From Rhodospirillaceae bacterium UBA1479 (GTDB taxonomy: Bacteria > Pseudomonadota > Alphaproteobacteria > Rhodospirillales > Casp-alpha2), in assembly GCA_002325375.1 (NCBI GenBank), contig DCRZ01000009.1, positions 32,026 through 96,025 of the forward strand: DNA of 64,000 nt, in the 5' to 3' direction. Positions 42,140 through 50,020 of the stretch are shown here, piece by piece. The notes beneath the pieces are model-generated. The model did no database searches. It was not told where the DNA came from and worked only from the letters and a program-made list of their open reading frames with translations. The number at the start of each line of letters is the position of its first letter. Within the stretch, counting starts at the first letter, position 1. The translations under genes and the position numbers were made by a program.

Positions 42140-43354
42140 ATGGACGGAAGCGATACACAGGCGGGCGGCGGGCAGGCCGCGCCGGTTACGGAACAAGGGG
42201 CTAGGGTTCGCGGACGGCGGACGCTGCGCTGGCTGCTCGGCGAGATCCATCTCTGGGCGGGGCTGGTGCTGTTCCTGCCCTTGGTCCTTCTCGGGTTGAG
42301 CGGAAGCTATCTCGTCTACCACGACGAAATCGACGGCCTGCTGTCGGGGCTGCCGGCGGTCGGGGCCTCCGCCGGCGAAAGCCGCCCGGTGGCCGAGATC
42401 ATCGCCGCCGCCGCCGCGCGGGCGCCGCAGGATTTTACCGCCAGCATGGTTTCCATGCCGGAAGCGGCGGGCGACCCCGCCGTGGTGCGCCTGGGGCCGC
42501 CGGGGGCGAGCTTCCGCGATCCCAAGGTCCTCCAGGTGACGGTCGATCCGGTCACCCTGAAGGTTCTGGGCGCGGGCGGCAGTACCCGAAGTGCGCTGAC
42601 CGGCTTCATGCATGACCTGCACGGCCATGCCTTGCTGTCCGGCGGCACGGGCCGCCAGATCATCGGCTGGCTGGGCGTGGTCATGGTGTTTCTCGGCATC
42701 AGCGGCCTGGTCATCTGGTGGCCGCGGGCGGGCGGGCTATGGGCGGCGCTGACCGTCAAGCGGGGTGCCCGGGGGTTCCGCCTGCACCGCGATCTGCACG
42801 GCGCGGTCGGGTTCTGGGCGCTTGGGCTGTTCCTGGTGGTCTCGATCACCGGGGTCTATATCGCCTTTCCCCAGGTTCTCGCGGCCGGTGTCGGCATGGC
42901 GCTGGGCGAGGAGCCGACGCCGCGGGCCCGGGTCCGGGTCAAGGCGCCGGACGGCGGCATGCCCATGGCGTTGGGCGAAATGGCCGCGCTGGCCCGGCAG
43001 GCGGTGCCCGATGCGGCCCTGGCCATGGTCGCCATGCCGTTCCGCCCGGGGCAGGCGGCGCGGGTCCGCTTCCACGTGCCGGATGCGGCGGCGGGGGCGC
43101 CGATGATTTCGGTGATGATCGACCCTTGGCGGGGCAAGGTTCTGTCCGTTCAGGACCCCCGGCGCCTGCAAACCACGGATTGGATCACCGCCTGGCAGCG
43201 ACCGCTTCACGAAGGCGGCGGGCTGGGGGCGGCCTGGCGGTTCCTGGTGTTCCTGTCTGGCCTGCTGCCCCTGCTGTTCGCCATTACGGGCATCTCCATG
43301 TGGTGGCTGAAGCGCCGCGCCCGGGTGGCCGCGCTGAACCGGCGCGCATCCTAG
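42140..43354 (+). CDS. PepSY-associated membrane protein (third copy)
   Basis: Inner-membrane protein of 404 residues. Helix 1 (GEIHLWAGLVLFLPLVLLGLSGSYLVYHDEI), helix 2 (MHDLHGHALLSGGTGRQIIGWLGVVMVFLGISGLVIWW), helix 3 (HRDLHGAVGFWALGLFLVVSITGVYIAF) and a C-terminal helix (FLVFLSGLLPLLFAITGISMWWLKR) give the PepSY-TM layout, and the D-L-H-G repeats are likely heme ligands. ATG 42140 is chosen; 42119 overlaps piuC. It is the third such protein of the island and presumably reduces iron delivered by the Fiu-like receptor. Its TAG stop overlaps the stop of the convergent methyltransferase. Confidence 0.87.
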   Translation: MDGSDTQAGGGQAAPVTEQGARVRGRRTLRWLLGEIHLWAGLVLFLPLVLLGLSGSYLVYHDEIDGLLSGLPAVGASAGESRPVAEIIAAAAARAPQDFTASMVSMPEAAGDPAVVRLGPPGASFRDPKVLQVTVDPVTLKVLGAGGSTRSALTGFMHDLHGHALLSGGTGRQIIGWLGVVMVFLGISGLVIWWPRAGGLWAALTVKRGARGFRLHRDLHGAVGFWALGLFLVVSITGVYIAFPQVLAAGVGMALGEEPTPRARVRVKAPDGGMPMALGEMAALARQAVPDAALAMVAMPFRPGQAARVRFHVPDAAAGAPMISVMIDPWRGKVLSVQDPRRLQTTDWITAWQRPLHEGGGLGAAWRFLVFLSGLLPLLFAITGISMWWLKRRARVAALNRRAS

Positions 43355-43983
43355 GCGGCGGGGGTCTCTACCCGCCGCAGCAAAAGCCGCGCGATCCGCG
43401 CCTCGCCCCGGTGGCGCAGGCCTTCGTTGACGCGGATGCGGCCCTTGAGCGCCTCCATGACCTCAAGCTCGGGCAGAGCGTCCAGCAGGTCGCCCAGTTC
43501 GTACAGAAGGTCCGGGTCTTCCGGACCCAGGCTGCGACCGCCCGCACCCGCCGGGGCGAAGCCCTCGGCCACGAACCAGCCGCCGGGGGCGAGCGCCGCC
43601 GCCGCTGTCTGGGCCGCATGCAGGCGCACGGCGGCTTCGCATTGCAGGTACATCAGGAACACCGCGTCCCAGGTGCGGCCCGGCGGCGGGGACCACGCGG
43701 CCAAGTCGGCCACGATGCGCTCGACCGTTACGCCGCGCGTTTTGTCATGGGCGAGGGCCAGTTCCGTCGCCACGCTTGAGGCATCGACCGCCGTCACGGC
43801 CAGGCCTTGTTCGGCCAGCCAGCCGCCGTTGCGGCCGTCGCCGTCGGCCAGGCAAAGGGCCGAGCGCGCGGAAAAGTCGGAGCGCGCCATGATTTCGCGC
43901 AGGTATTCGCAGGGTTGATCGCCGAACAGGCGGGTGTCGGCCTCCGTCCCCGCCTTGGCGTAACGCGTGTTCCAATCCTTCAC
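43351..43983 (-). CDS. Class I SAM-dependent methyltransferase
   Basis: Protein of 210 residues. Motif I (ALCLADGDGRNGGWLAEQG; the usual D/E-x-G-x-G reads A-D-G-D-G-R-N) and the following AVDAS acidic strand end form the SAM pocket, with DLAAWSPPPGRTWDAVFLMYLQ as motifs II-III. This is the TehB/thiopurine-like branch with a short C-terminal domain. The substrate is unknown. The gene ends on a CTAG shared with the stop of the PepSY gene on the other strand and is not obviously in the modABC operon behind it. Confidence 0.83.
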   Translation of the reverse strand: MKDWNTRYAKAGTEADTRLFGDQPCEYLREIMARSDFSARSALCLADGDGRNGGWLAEQGLAVTAVDASSVATELALAHDKTRGVTVERIVADLAAWSPPPGRTWDAVFLMYLQCEAAVRLHAAQTAAAALAPGGWFVAEGFAPAGAGGRSLGPEDPDLLYELGDLLDALPELEVMEALKGRIRVNEGLRHRGEARIARLLLRRVETPAA

Positions 43984-44056
43984 GGTCGGCGGTCCTCCCT
44001 GGGTTCAGGGATATTCCTACGCGCCCTGGGCCGGTTTTTCCAGCCCGGCCGGCGGT

Positions 44057-45169
44057 TCAGCCGAGGGAGCGCCGGTCGAAGGTGATGCTCTTGATCAGGG
44101 CATGGACGGGCATGCCTTCGGCCAGGTTCAGGTCCGCCACCGCATGGCGGGTGACGCGCGCGCGCAGGCGGCCGCCGCCGATGTCGATCAGGGTTTCGGC
44201 GAAGGCGGTGTCCGCTTCCTCCCGAACTTCCATGACCGTGCCCTTCAGGATGTTGCGGATGCTGATACCCGTGGGCGGATGGGTTGCCAGCGACACGTCG
44301 CGCGCACGCACGCGCAGGCGGATGGTTTCGCCGACGGCGGCATCGACGGCGGGGATGGTCAGGGTCTGGCCGTGATGGTCCAGGTAAGTCAGGTTGAAGG
44401 CCTCGTCGCGACCTTTGACCGTGGCGGTCAGCATGACCCCGGCCTCGAACCGCCCGGTCATGGGTTGCAGGTCCAGGCGTTCCAGCACCTCGCCGACCGA
44501 CCCCTCGGCGACCTTGCCGCCGCGCGACAGCACGACCAGGCGGTCGGCCAGGCGGGTGACCTCGGAAATGTCGTGGCTGACGTAGAGGATGGGGATGTTC
44601 AATTCCCGGTGCAGGACCTCGAAATAGGCGAGGATTTCATCCTTGGTCGAACGGTCAAGGGCCGACAGCGGCTCGTCCATCAGCAGCAGGCGGGGTTCTG
44701 ACAACAGCGCCCGGCCGACCGCGACGCGCTGCCGCTCGCCGCCGGACAGCTTGGCGGGGGCCCGGTCCAGCAAATGGGTGATGCCGAGCAGGTCAACGAC
44801 TTGATCGAAATTGACGGCGGGGACAGTTCCGTTGCCGCGGGGCGCCCGGCGGGCGCCGAATTCGAGATTCCGCCGCACGGTCAGATGGGCGAACAGGGAC
44901 GGTTCCTGAAACACGTAGCCGACGCGCCGCTTATGCGGTGGGCGGAACAGGTTTTCCCCATCGTCCTGCCATGTCCGGTCGCCGAGGGCGAGGCGCCCCG
45001 GCAGGCGGTGCAGCCCGGCGATGCAGCGCAGGATCGTGGTCTTGCCGCAGCCCGATGCCCCGAACAAGGCCGTTACGCCCGCGAGCGGCGCCTTGAACGC
45101 GACGTCCAGGTTGAAACTGCCGACCGGCCCCTTGAAAGCGGCGTCGAGAACCGGGGTATCCGTGGTCAT
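44057..45169 (-). CDS. modC: Molybdate ABC transporter ATPase
   Basis: Protein of 370 residues. Walker A is GASGCGKTT (37-45), the ABC signature is LSGGERQRVAVG, and Walker B is LLLMDEPLSALD, followed by the switch His in LYVSHD. The C-terminal third is a Mop/TOBE regulatory domain (IRNILKGTVMEV... GGGRLRARVTRHAVADL... MPVHALIKSI), specific to ModC. The ATG overlaps the modB stop (ATGA). It hydrolyses ATP for import by ModB. Confidence 0.95.
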   Translation of the reverse strand: MTTDTPVLDAAFKGPVGSFNLDVAFKAPLAGVTALFGASGCGKTTILRCIAGLHRLPGRLALGDRTWQDDGENLFRPPHKRRVGYVFQEPSLFAHLTVRRNLEFGARRAPRGNGTVPAVNFDQVVDLLGITHLLDRAPAKLSGGERQRVAVGRALLSEPRLLLMDEPLSALDRSTKDEILAYFEVLHRELNIPILYVSHDISEVTRLADRLVVLSRGGKVAEGSVGEVLERLDLQPMTGRFEAGVMLTATVKGRDEAFNLTYLDHHGQTLTIPAVDAAVGETIRLRVRARDVSLATHPPTGISIRNILKGTVMEVREEADTAFAETLIDIGGGRLRARVTRHAVADLNLAEGMPVHALIKSITFDRRSLG

Positions 45170-45861
45170 CGTGCGGCGCGTCCGATGCGCTTTTCCAGCA
45201 GCATCATCGACAGAATGACGACGAAGGCGAACACCAGCAGGCCGCCGGCCAGGATATGGGCCTCGGCCCAGCGCAGGGTTTCCACATAGTCGTAGACGGC
45301 GACGGACAAAACCTTGGTCTCGCCAGGGATGTTGCCGCCGATCATCAGCACGACGCCGAATTCGCCCACCGTATGGGCGAAACCCAGGACCGCGCCGGTC
45401 AGGAACCCGGGCCGGGCCAGCGGCACGGCGACGGACCAGAAGGCGTCCCAGGGCGAGGCATGCAGGGTCGCTGCGACCTCCAACGGCCGGTCGCCGAAGG
45501 CTTCGAAGGCGTTGCGGATCGGCTGCACCACGAAGGGCATGGAATAGAACACGGAGCCGATGACCAGGCCCTGGAAGGTAAAGGCGAGGGAGCGTTCGCC
45601 CCACAGCCCGGCGATCCAGCCGCCGGGCCCGTCCGGCCCCATGGCGACCAGCAGGTAGAACCCCAGCACCGTCGGCGGCAGCACCAACGGCAGGGCGACC
45701 ACGGCGGCGACCGCTTCCTTCCACTTGGCCTTGGACCGCGCCAGCCACCAAGCGATGGGGGTGCCGATAATCAGAAGAACCACGGTGGTCACCGTGGCCA
45801 GTTCAAGCGTCAGGCGGATCGGCGACCACAACCCGGCAAGATCAAGCCCCTGGTCAGGCAT
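45166..45861 (-). CDS. modB: Molybdate ABC transporter permease
   Basis: Permease of 231 residues with about five helices. The permease-ATPase contact motif is EVAATLHASPWDAFWSVAVPLARPG and the ModB-type FAHTVGEFGVVLMIGGNIPGET follows. The start overlaps modA by 8 nt and the stop overlaps modC by 4 nt, so expression is coupled. Confidence 0.95.
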   Translation of the reverse strand: MPDQGLDLAGLWSPIRLTLELATVTTVVLLIIGTPIAWWLARSKAKWKEAVAAVVALPLVLPPTVLGFYLLVAMGPDGPGGWIAGLWGERSLAFTFQGLVIGSVFYSMPFVVQPIRNAFEAFGDRPLEVAATLHASPWDAFWSVAVPLARPGFLTGAVLGFAHTVGEFGVVLMIGGNIPGETKVLSVAVYDYVETLRWAEAHILAGGLLVFAFVVILSMMLLEKRIGRAAR

Positions 45862-46642
45862 CCGGGCGGATCTTGGCCGGTTCGCCCGTGCCGTAACCGA
45901 ATTTGGCTTTCACCCGGTTGGCCTCGGCCCCGCCGAGAAACAACAAGAATGCCCGGGCTGCCGGATTATCCTTGCCGGTGGTCAGCAGAACCGCGTCCTG
46001 GGCGATGGCGGGGTAAAGGTTTTCCGGCACGGGCCAGCGCGACCCCTGGTCGTGACCGGCGATCTGCGACAAGGCGATAAAGCCCAGTTCGGCATTGCCC
46101 GATTCCACGAATTGATGGGTCTGGGCGATGCTGTTGCCCTGGACGATTTTGGATTTCAGGGCGTCATAAACGCCGAGGGCCTTCAGGACCGCCACAGCGG
46201 CGGCGCCGTAGGGCGCGGTCACGGGGTTGGCGATGGCGATCCTGGAAAAGGTTTCACGCTTCAGCGTGCTCGGCCCCTGCACCAAGGCGGCGTCGCGGCT
46301 GTAGAGCACGATCTTGCCCGTGGCATAGGTAAAGCGGGTTTGGGCCACCGCCAAGCCATTGGTCCCGGCCATTTGGGGGCGGGTCTGGTCGGCGGCCAGG
46401 AACACCTCGAACGGCGCGCCCTTGGCGATCTGGGTATAGAGTTGCCCGGTCGACCCGAAGCTGAATACAACCTTGTGGCCGGTCTTGTTCTCGAACAGGG
46501 CGCCGATGTCCTGGGCCGCCTGGGTGAAGTTGGCGGCCGCGGCAACCTTGACCTCGCCCGCGCGGGCCGGGCCGGGCAGCATCAACGCGGCGACGGCGGC
46601 CAGCAGAAGCAGGCGGCGTTTCAGCGCGAAGGACGTGGGCAC
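45854..46642 (-). CDS. modA: Molybdate-binding periplasmic protein
   Basis: Substrate-binding protein of 262 residues. A GTG start at 46642 is used because GGAGGAG precedes it and the signal peptide then fits (ALKRRLLLLAAVAALMLPGPARA). The mature part starts EVKVAAAANFTQAAQDIGALFENKTGHKVVFSFGSTGQLYTQI, the canonical ModA opening in which AAAANF and FGSTGQL supply oxyanion-binding Ser/Asn residues. A frame extends 22 codons upstream but has no RBS. Confidence 0.92.
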   Translation of the reverse strand: MPTSFALKRRLLLLAAVAALMLPGPARAGEVKVAAAANFTQAAQDIGALFENKTGHKVVFSFGSTGQLYTQIAKGAPFEVFLAADQTRPQMAGTNGLAVAQTRFTYATGKIVLYSRDAALVQGPSTLKRETFSRIAIANPVTAPYGAAAVAVLKALGVYDALKSKIVQGNSIAQTHQFVESGNAELGFIALSQIAGHDQGSRWPVPENLYPAIAQDAVLLTTGKDNPAARAFLLFLGGAEANRVKAKFGYGTGEPAKIRPDA

Positions 46643-46652
46643 GGCGATCTCC

Positions 46653-46680
46653 TCCGATAGGACAACTCGGACATATCGGA
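46653..46680 (-). promoter_or_regulatory. Candidate ModE operator upstream of modA
   Basis: TCCGATA (46653-46659) and TATCGGA (46674-46680) are exact inverted repeats with a 14-bp gap, located in the 81-bp gap between modE and modA and overlapping the modA ribosome site. The layout resembles ModE sites (two ATA-rich arms), though the arms differ from the E. coli consensus. Confidence 0.45.
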
Positions 46681-46723
46681 AAGTATCTTTTGCCGGCGGC
46701 GATGGCAAGCCTGCGATGGGGCG

Positions 46724-47089
46724 CTATTCGCCGCCGTTGGGCAGCAGCTTGCGCATGGCGATCAGGTCGCCGGCGATGGCCTTTTCGGTCTTGGCCTCCA
46801 TCTTGCGGTACTGATCGAGAATCTTGTGCCCCAGTTCCGTCAACTCGGCCCCGCCGCGCGTGCTGCCGCCGCGGGAGGTGGTGACCAGGGGGGTGCCGAA
46901 CTGCGCGTTCAGGGCTTCGATCAGGCCCCAGGCTTTCTTGTAGCTCATGCCCAAGTCGCGCCCGGCGGCGGCGATGGAGCCGGTTTCGCCGACGCCCTGC
47001 AACAGGTCGGCCTTGCCCGGCCCGATGGCGACGTCGGGGGCGAGAACGACGCGGAGCCGCGCGCCCGTTTGCTGATTTCCTGCCTTCAT
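46724..47089 (-). CDS. modE: ModE-like molybdate regulator (HTH domain only)
   Basis: LysR-like winged-helix protein of 121 residues: LLQGVGETGSIAAAGRDLGMSYKKAWGLIEALNAQFGTPLV is the ModE N-terminal domain. The Mop molybdate-binding domains of E. coli ModE are absent, so it either senses molybdate via another Mop protein or acts differently. It heads the modABC operon on the same strand and presumably represses it. Confidence 0.88.
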   Translation of the reverse strand: MKAGNQQTGARLRVVLAPDVAIGPGKADLLQGVGETGSIAAAGRDLGMSYKKAWGLIEALNAQFGTPLVTTSRGGSTRGGAELTELGHKILDQYRKMEAKTEKAIAGDLIAMRKLLPNGGE

Positions 47090-47224
47090 GGCGGCATTCT
47101 ACTCTGCTTGACGCCGCCCGGTCAGGCGAAAATGCCTGCTCATGGCTGTGCCTGCCGGATCACCTGGGTTAGGATGCGGCCCGCTGAATTCACTCATCAT
47201 CCAACAATCACGGAACCAAGCCCC

Positions 47225-48016
47225 ATGACCACTCCCGCAGACGACCAAGGCGCTGTGCGCCTGACCCGTAACGGCGCCGTCGCCCATCTGATCTTCGATC
47301 GGCCGCAGGCCCGCAACGCCATGACCTGGACCATGTACGAAGGCCTGGCCGATGCCTGCGACGAGATCATGGACGATCCCTCCGTGCGGGTCGCCGTGTT
47401 CCGGGGGGCGGGCGGCAAGGCCTTCGTCGCCGGCACGGACATCGCCCAATTCGGGGCCTTCACCTCGGGCGATGACGGCCTGGCCTATGAGGACAAGGTC
47501 GAAACCTATATGACCCGCATCGAACGCCTGCCCATGCCGACCCTCTGCGTGGTCGAGGGCTGGGCCGTCGGCGGCGGCATGGCGGTCGCCAACGCCTGCG
47601 ATTTCCGCATCGCCACGGCGGGCTCGCGCTTCGGCGTGCCCATCGCGCGCACGCTGGGCAATTGCCTGTCGGCGCAGAACCTGCGGGCGCTGACGGAAAC
47701 CCTGGGCCTGCCCATGGTCAAGCGCATGCTGATGCTGGCCGAAATGCCCGAAGCGGAGGAGCTTCTGGGCCATGGCTATCTGCTGGCCGTAGCGGAGGCT
47801 GACGGCATCGACGCCCTGCAGGCGGAAATCGTCGAGAAGCTGCTGGGCCACGCGCCGGTGACCATGCGCGTGACCAAGGAGGCCCTGCGCCGACTAGGCA
47901 CGGACTTGACCCCTGACGACCGCGACCTGATCCACGCCGCCTACGGCAGCCGCGATTTCAAGCACGGCGTCGAAAGCTTCGTCGCCAAGCAGAAGCCGGA
48001 GTGGAAGGGCGTCTGA
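47225..48016 (+). CDS. Enoyl-CoA hydratase/isomerase family protein
   Basis: Crotonase-fold protein of 263 residues. The first oxyanion-hole loop is FVAGTDIAQFG and the second is VEGWAVGGGMAVANACDFRIA. The usual catalytic Glu of hydratases (near R-F-G-x-P-E) is not clear: the site reads RFGVPIARTLG. It may therefore be an isomerase, hydrolase or other crotonase. The ATG at 47225 follows AACGGAACCAAG-type leader; the longer open frame upstream is rejected. Confidence 0.87.
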   Translation: MTTPADDQGAVRLTRNGAVAHLIFDRPQARNAMTWTMYEGLADACDEIMDDPSVRVAVFRGAGGKAFVAGTDIAQFGAFTSGDDGLAYEDKVETYMTRIERLPMPTLCVVEGWAVGGGMAVANACDFRIATAGSRFGVPIARTLGNCLSAQNLRALTETLGLPMVKRMLMLAEMPEAEELLGHGYLLAVAEADGIDALQAEIVEKLLGHAPVTMRVTKEALRRLGTDLTPDDRDLIHAAYGSRDFKHGVESFVAKQKPEWKGV

Positions 48017-48022
48017 TCGCGG

Positions 48023-48436
48023 CTATTCGGGCGGGGCGAAGAATTCAAACCGCAGCCCACCCGGAATGATGCAGAGAAAATGCCGCGCCGGGGATTCCGG
48101 CCGCACCGGGCAGGGTGCGCATTCGGTCTCGACACCGGGCCAGGTGCTGACCCGTTCGTAAACGGCGTCCAGCGCCGCGAAATCCGCGACCTTCAGGGCC
48201 AGGTGATGCAGGCCGATGTTCTTCCGGCGGTCGAAGGGGGTGGCGGTTTCCGGATTTTCCGCCCGCCACAGGGTCAGCATGACCGTGCCGTCCGAAATGA
48301 ACACCGCCGGATAGTCGGGAACCTCCCCCACCTGTTGAAAGCCGAGTGCTCCTTCAAAGAAAGCCTTGGTCTGGTCGAGGTCGGGAACCGTCAGGCCGAT
48401 GTGATGGGCGCCGAGGGTGAACGGGGGCGTGGTCAT
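48023..48436 (-). CDS. VOC (glyoxalase/dioxygenase fold) protein
   Basis: Protein of 137 residues with two beta-alpha-beta-beta-beta modules. Putative metal ligands are His10/His11 (GAHHIGLTV), His75/His76 (GLHHLALKV) and Glu131 (FEFF), as in glyoxalase I-like enzymes. The substrate is unknown. It converges on the enoyl-CoA hydratase gene, and a TetR-type operator lies 24 nt upstream of the start. Confidence 0.83.
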   Translation of the reverse strand: MTTPPFTLGAHHIGLTVPDLDQTKAFFEGALGFQQVGEVPDYPAVFISDGTVMLTLWRAENPETATPFDRRKNIGLHHLALKVADFAALDAVYERVSTWPGVETECAPCPVRPESPARHFLCIIPGGLRFEFFAPPE

Positions 48437-48826
48437 GGCATGCTCCGGTGTAATAAAAATAGACAGAACGGTCTACATAATGACGTGACAAAGCGATCAC
48501 GGCAACCGTCTTGCCGTCCGGATCGTGAATTTTGATGCGTTGGCCGAATGAGGCCGTGTCGGACGAGAAAGCGCGCCCTTAGGTGCTTAGGTGCGCGCCC
48601 GGCAGAAGCCGGATTGGTGGGACAAATAAAGCCACACGCAAAAGGATACTATCCTAAAGGCGTATGTAATATGGCATGAAGTTTGCGTCGATCGCGTCGC
48701 TAAAGGGGGCCGGAACCCTGCCGGTTATGTCGTGTCTTCTGGATGAAGACGTAATGGAGACATCGCACGGTCAGGGTTGGTGAAACCGATAAGTGATCGC
48801 CGAATCAGGCGATTGGAGGAGAGTGA
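48437..48826. promoter_or_regulatory. Intergenic region before the acyl-CoA dehydrogenase gene
   Basis: About 390 bp without a gene. Besides the TetR-type dyad it holds the palindrome AGGATA-C-TATCCT (48643-48655) and a hairpin ATCGCC-GAATCA-GGCGAT (48796-48813) directly before the ribosome site GGAGGAG. The GC content is lower than that of the flanking genes. The palindrome suggests a dimeric activator or repressor for the acyl-CoA dehydrogenase/kinase unit. Confidence 0.5.
48460..48475 (-). promoter_or_regulatory. TetR-type operator in front of the VOC gene
   Basis: TAGACAGAACGGTCTA is a near-perfect dyad (TAGAC...GTCTA) of the kind bound by TetR/AcrR repressors. It is 24 bp upstream of the VOC start. 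No TetR gene lies in the window, so its regulator would be encoded elsewhere. Confidence 0.6.
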
Positions 48827-50020
48827 ATGGCTATTGAAGCCGCTCAAGTTCTCTCATCGGATCGAACGTCCTTGAGTGACGTACTCGCCGTTGCGAAACG
48901 CATCGCAGAAGGCGTGGTTCGAGAGAATGCGACGCAAATTGACAAGGATTGCTCCTGGCCGGAAGCCGGCTTGCGAGCCCTGCAGGCTGCCGGATTGGGT
49001 GGATTGGTGGTTGACCGTAAATTCGGCGGTTTGGGCCACGGCCTGATGGCGTTGGCAAAGGTCTGCGAAATCCTCGGCCGCGAATGCGCATCGACGGCGA
49101 TCTGCTTCGGCATGCATTGTGTCGGTTCGTCCGTGATCGCAGCCCGCGCGACGGACCATCACACGCAGGCATTTCTGCGTCCGATCTGTGAAGGCAAGCA
49201 TCTGACGACACTGGCGTTAAGCGAAGCCGGAACCGGATCGCATTTTTACTTTCCGCAGACCCGTCTGACGCATGTGGACGAGGCAACGCTTCGCATCGAC
49301 GGACAAAAGCATTTCGTGACCAACGGAGCGCATGTCGATTCATACGTCGTGTCTGTCATGAACCATGATCCGGAAGGACTGGTGCAGTTCTCTTGTACGG
49401 TCCTTCCCGACGGGACCGAGGGCATGACATGGCATGATCCCTGGCAGGGCTTCGGCATGCGTGGCAACGATTCCCGCACGCTTGACCTGAACGGCGTCCA
49501 TTTGGACGCGCGCAACCTGCTGGGGTCCGAGGGCGATCAGATCTGGTACATGTTCAACGTCGTCGCACCATACTTTCTGGCGGCCATGTCGGGAACATAT
49601 CTGGGCGTTGCTTCGGATGCCCTTGAAATCGTACGGGCGCATTTGATCGCGCGGGAATTCAAACACGACGGCCGCCGTTTGGCTGATTCATCCGTCTTGC
49701 AACAGCGCCTTGGCACGCTTTGGGCCAAGACCGAAGCCGTGCGGCAACTGCTGTACAACGGTGCGCGGATGTTTGATGCGGGTGATGAGAATGCGGTCAT
49801 CCATATTCTGTCATCGAAGGCGGAAGTTGCCGATGTCGCGACCCATGTCGTCAACGAGGCCATGACCATGATGGGCGGAACCGCCTACCGGGATGGTGAT
49901 CGGATGCAGCGGCATTTGCGCGACGTACGCGCGGCGCATGTGATGGCGCCGACGACCGATCTGTTGCGCATTTGGACGGGACGAAAGCTCCTGGGACTCG
50001 CACTTTTCGGTGATGAGTAG
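48827..50020 (+). CDS. Acyl-CoA dehydrogenase family protein
   Basis: Flavoprotein of 397 residues with the N-terminal helical domain, the FAD-binding central part (TTLALSEAGTGSHFYFPQT; DGQKHFVTNGAHVDSYVV) and the C-terminal helices (MTMMGGTAYRDGDRMQRHLRDVRAAHVM). The general base is not evident. The base composition is less GC-rich than the neighbours. GGAGGAG is 7 nt before the ATG. It overlaps a sensor kinase gene, an unusual partner, so the substrate may be a signal molecule rather than a bulk nutrient. Confidence 0.85.
   Translation: MAIEAAQVLSSDRTSLSDVLAVAKRIAEGVVRENATQIDKDCSWPEAGLRALQAAGLGGLVVDRKFGGLGHGLMALAKVCEILGRECASTAICFGMHCVGSSVIAARATDHHTQAFLRPICEGKHLTTLALSEAGTGSHFYFPQTRLTHVDEATLRIDGQKHFVTNGAHVDSYVVSVMNHDPEGLVQFSCTVLPDGTEGMTWHDPWQGFGMRGNDSRTLDLNGVHLDARNLLGSEGDQIWYMFNVVAPYFLAAMSGTYLGVASDALEIVRAHLIAREFKHDGRRLADSSVLQQRLGTLWAKTEAVRQLLYNGARMFDAGDENAVIHILSSKAEVADVATHVVNEAMTMMGGTAYRDGDRMQRHLRDVRAAHVMAPTTDLLRIWTGRKLLGLALFGDE

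Noticed and set aside
44057..45751. A single open frame joining modC with sequence upstream, suggesting a fusion
   Set aside because: The upstream part is an out-of-frame reading of modB. The ModC ATG at 45169 overlaps the modB stop, and ModB in its own frame is a normal permease.
46826..47224. N-terminal extension of the enoyl-CoA hydratase through the modE gene
   Set aside because: This stretch is antisense to modE and lacks crotonase features; the ATG at 47225 starts the recognised fold.
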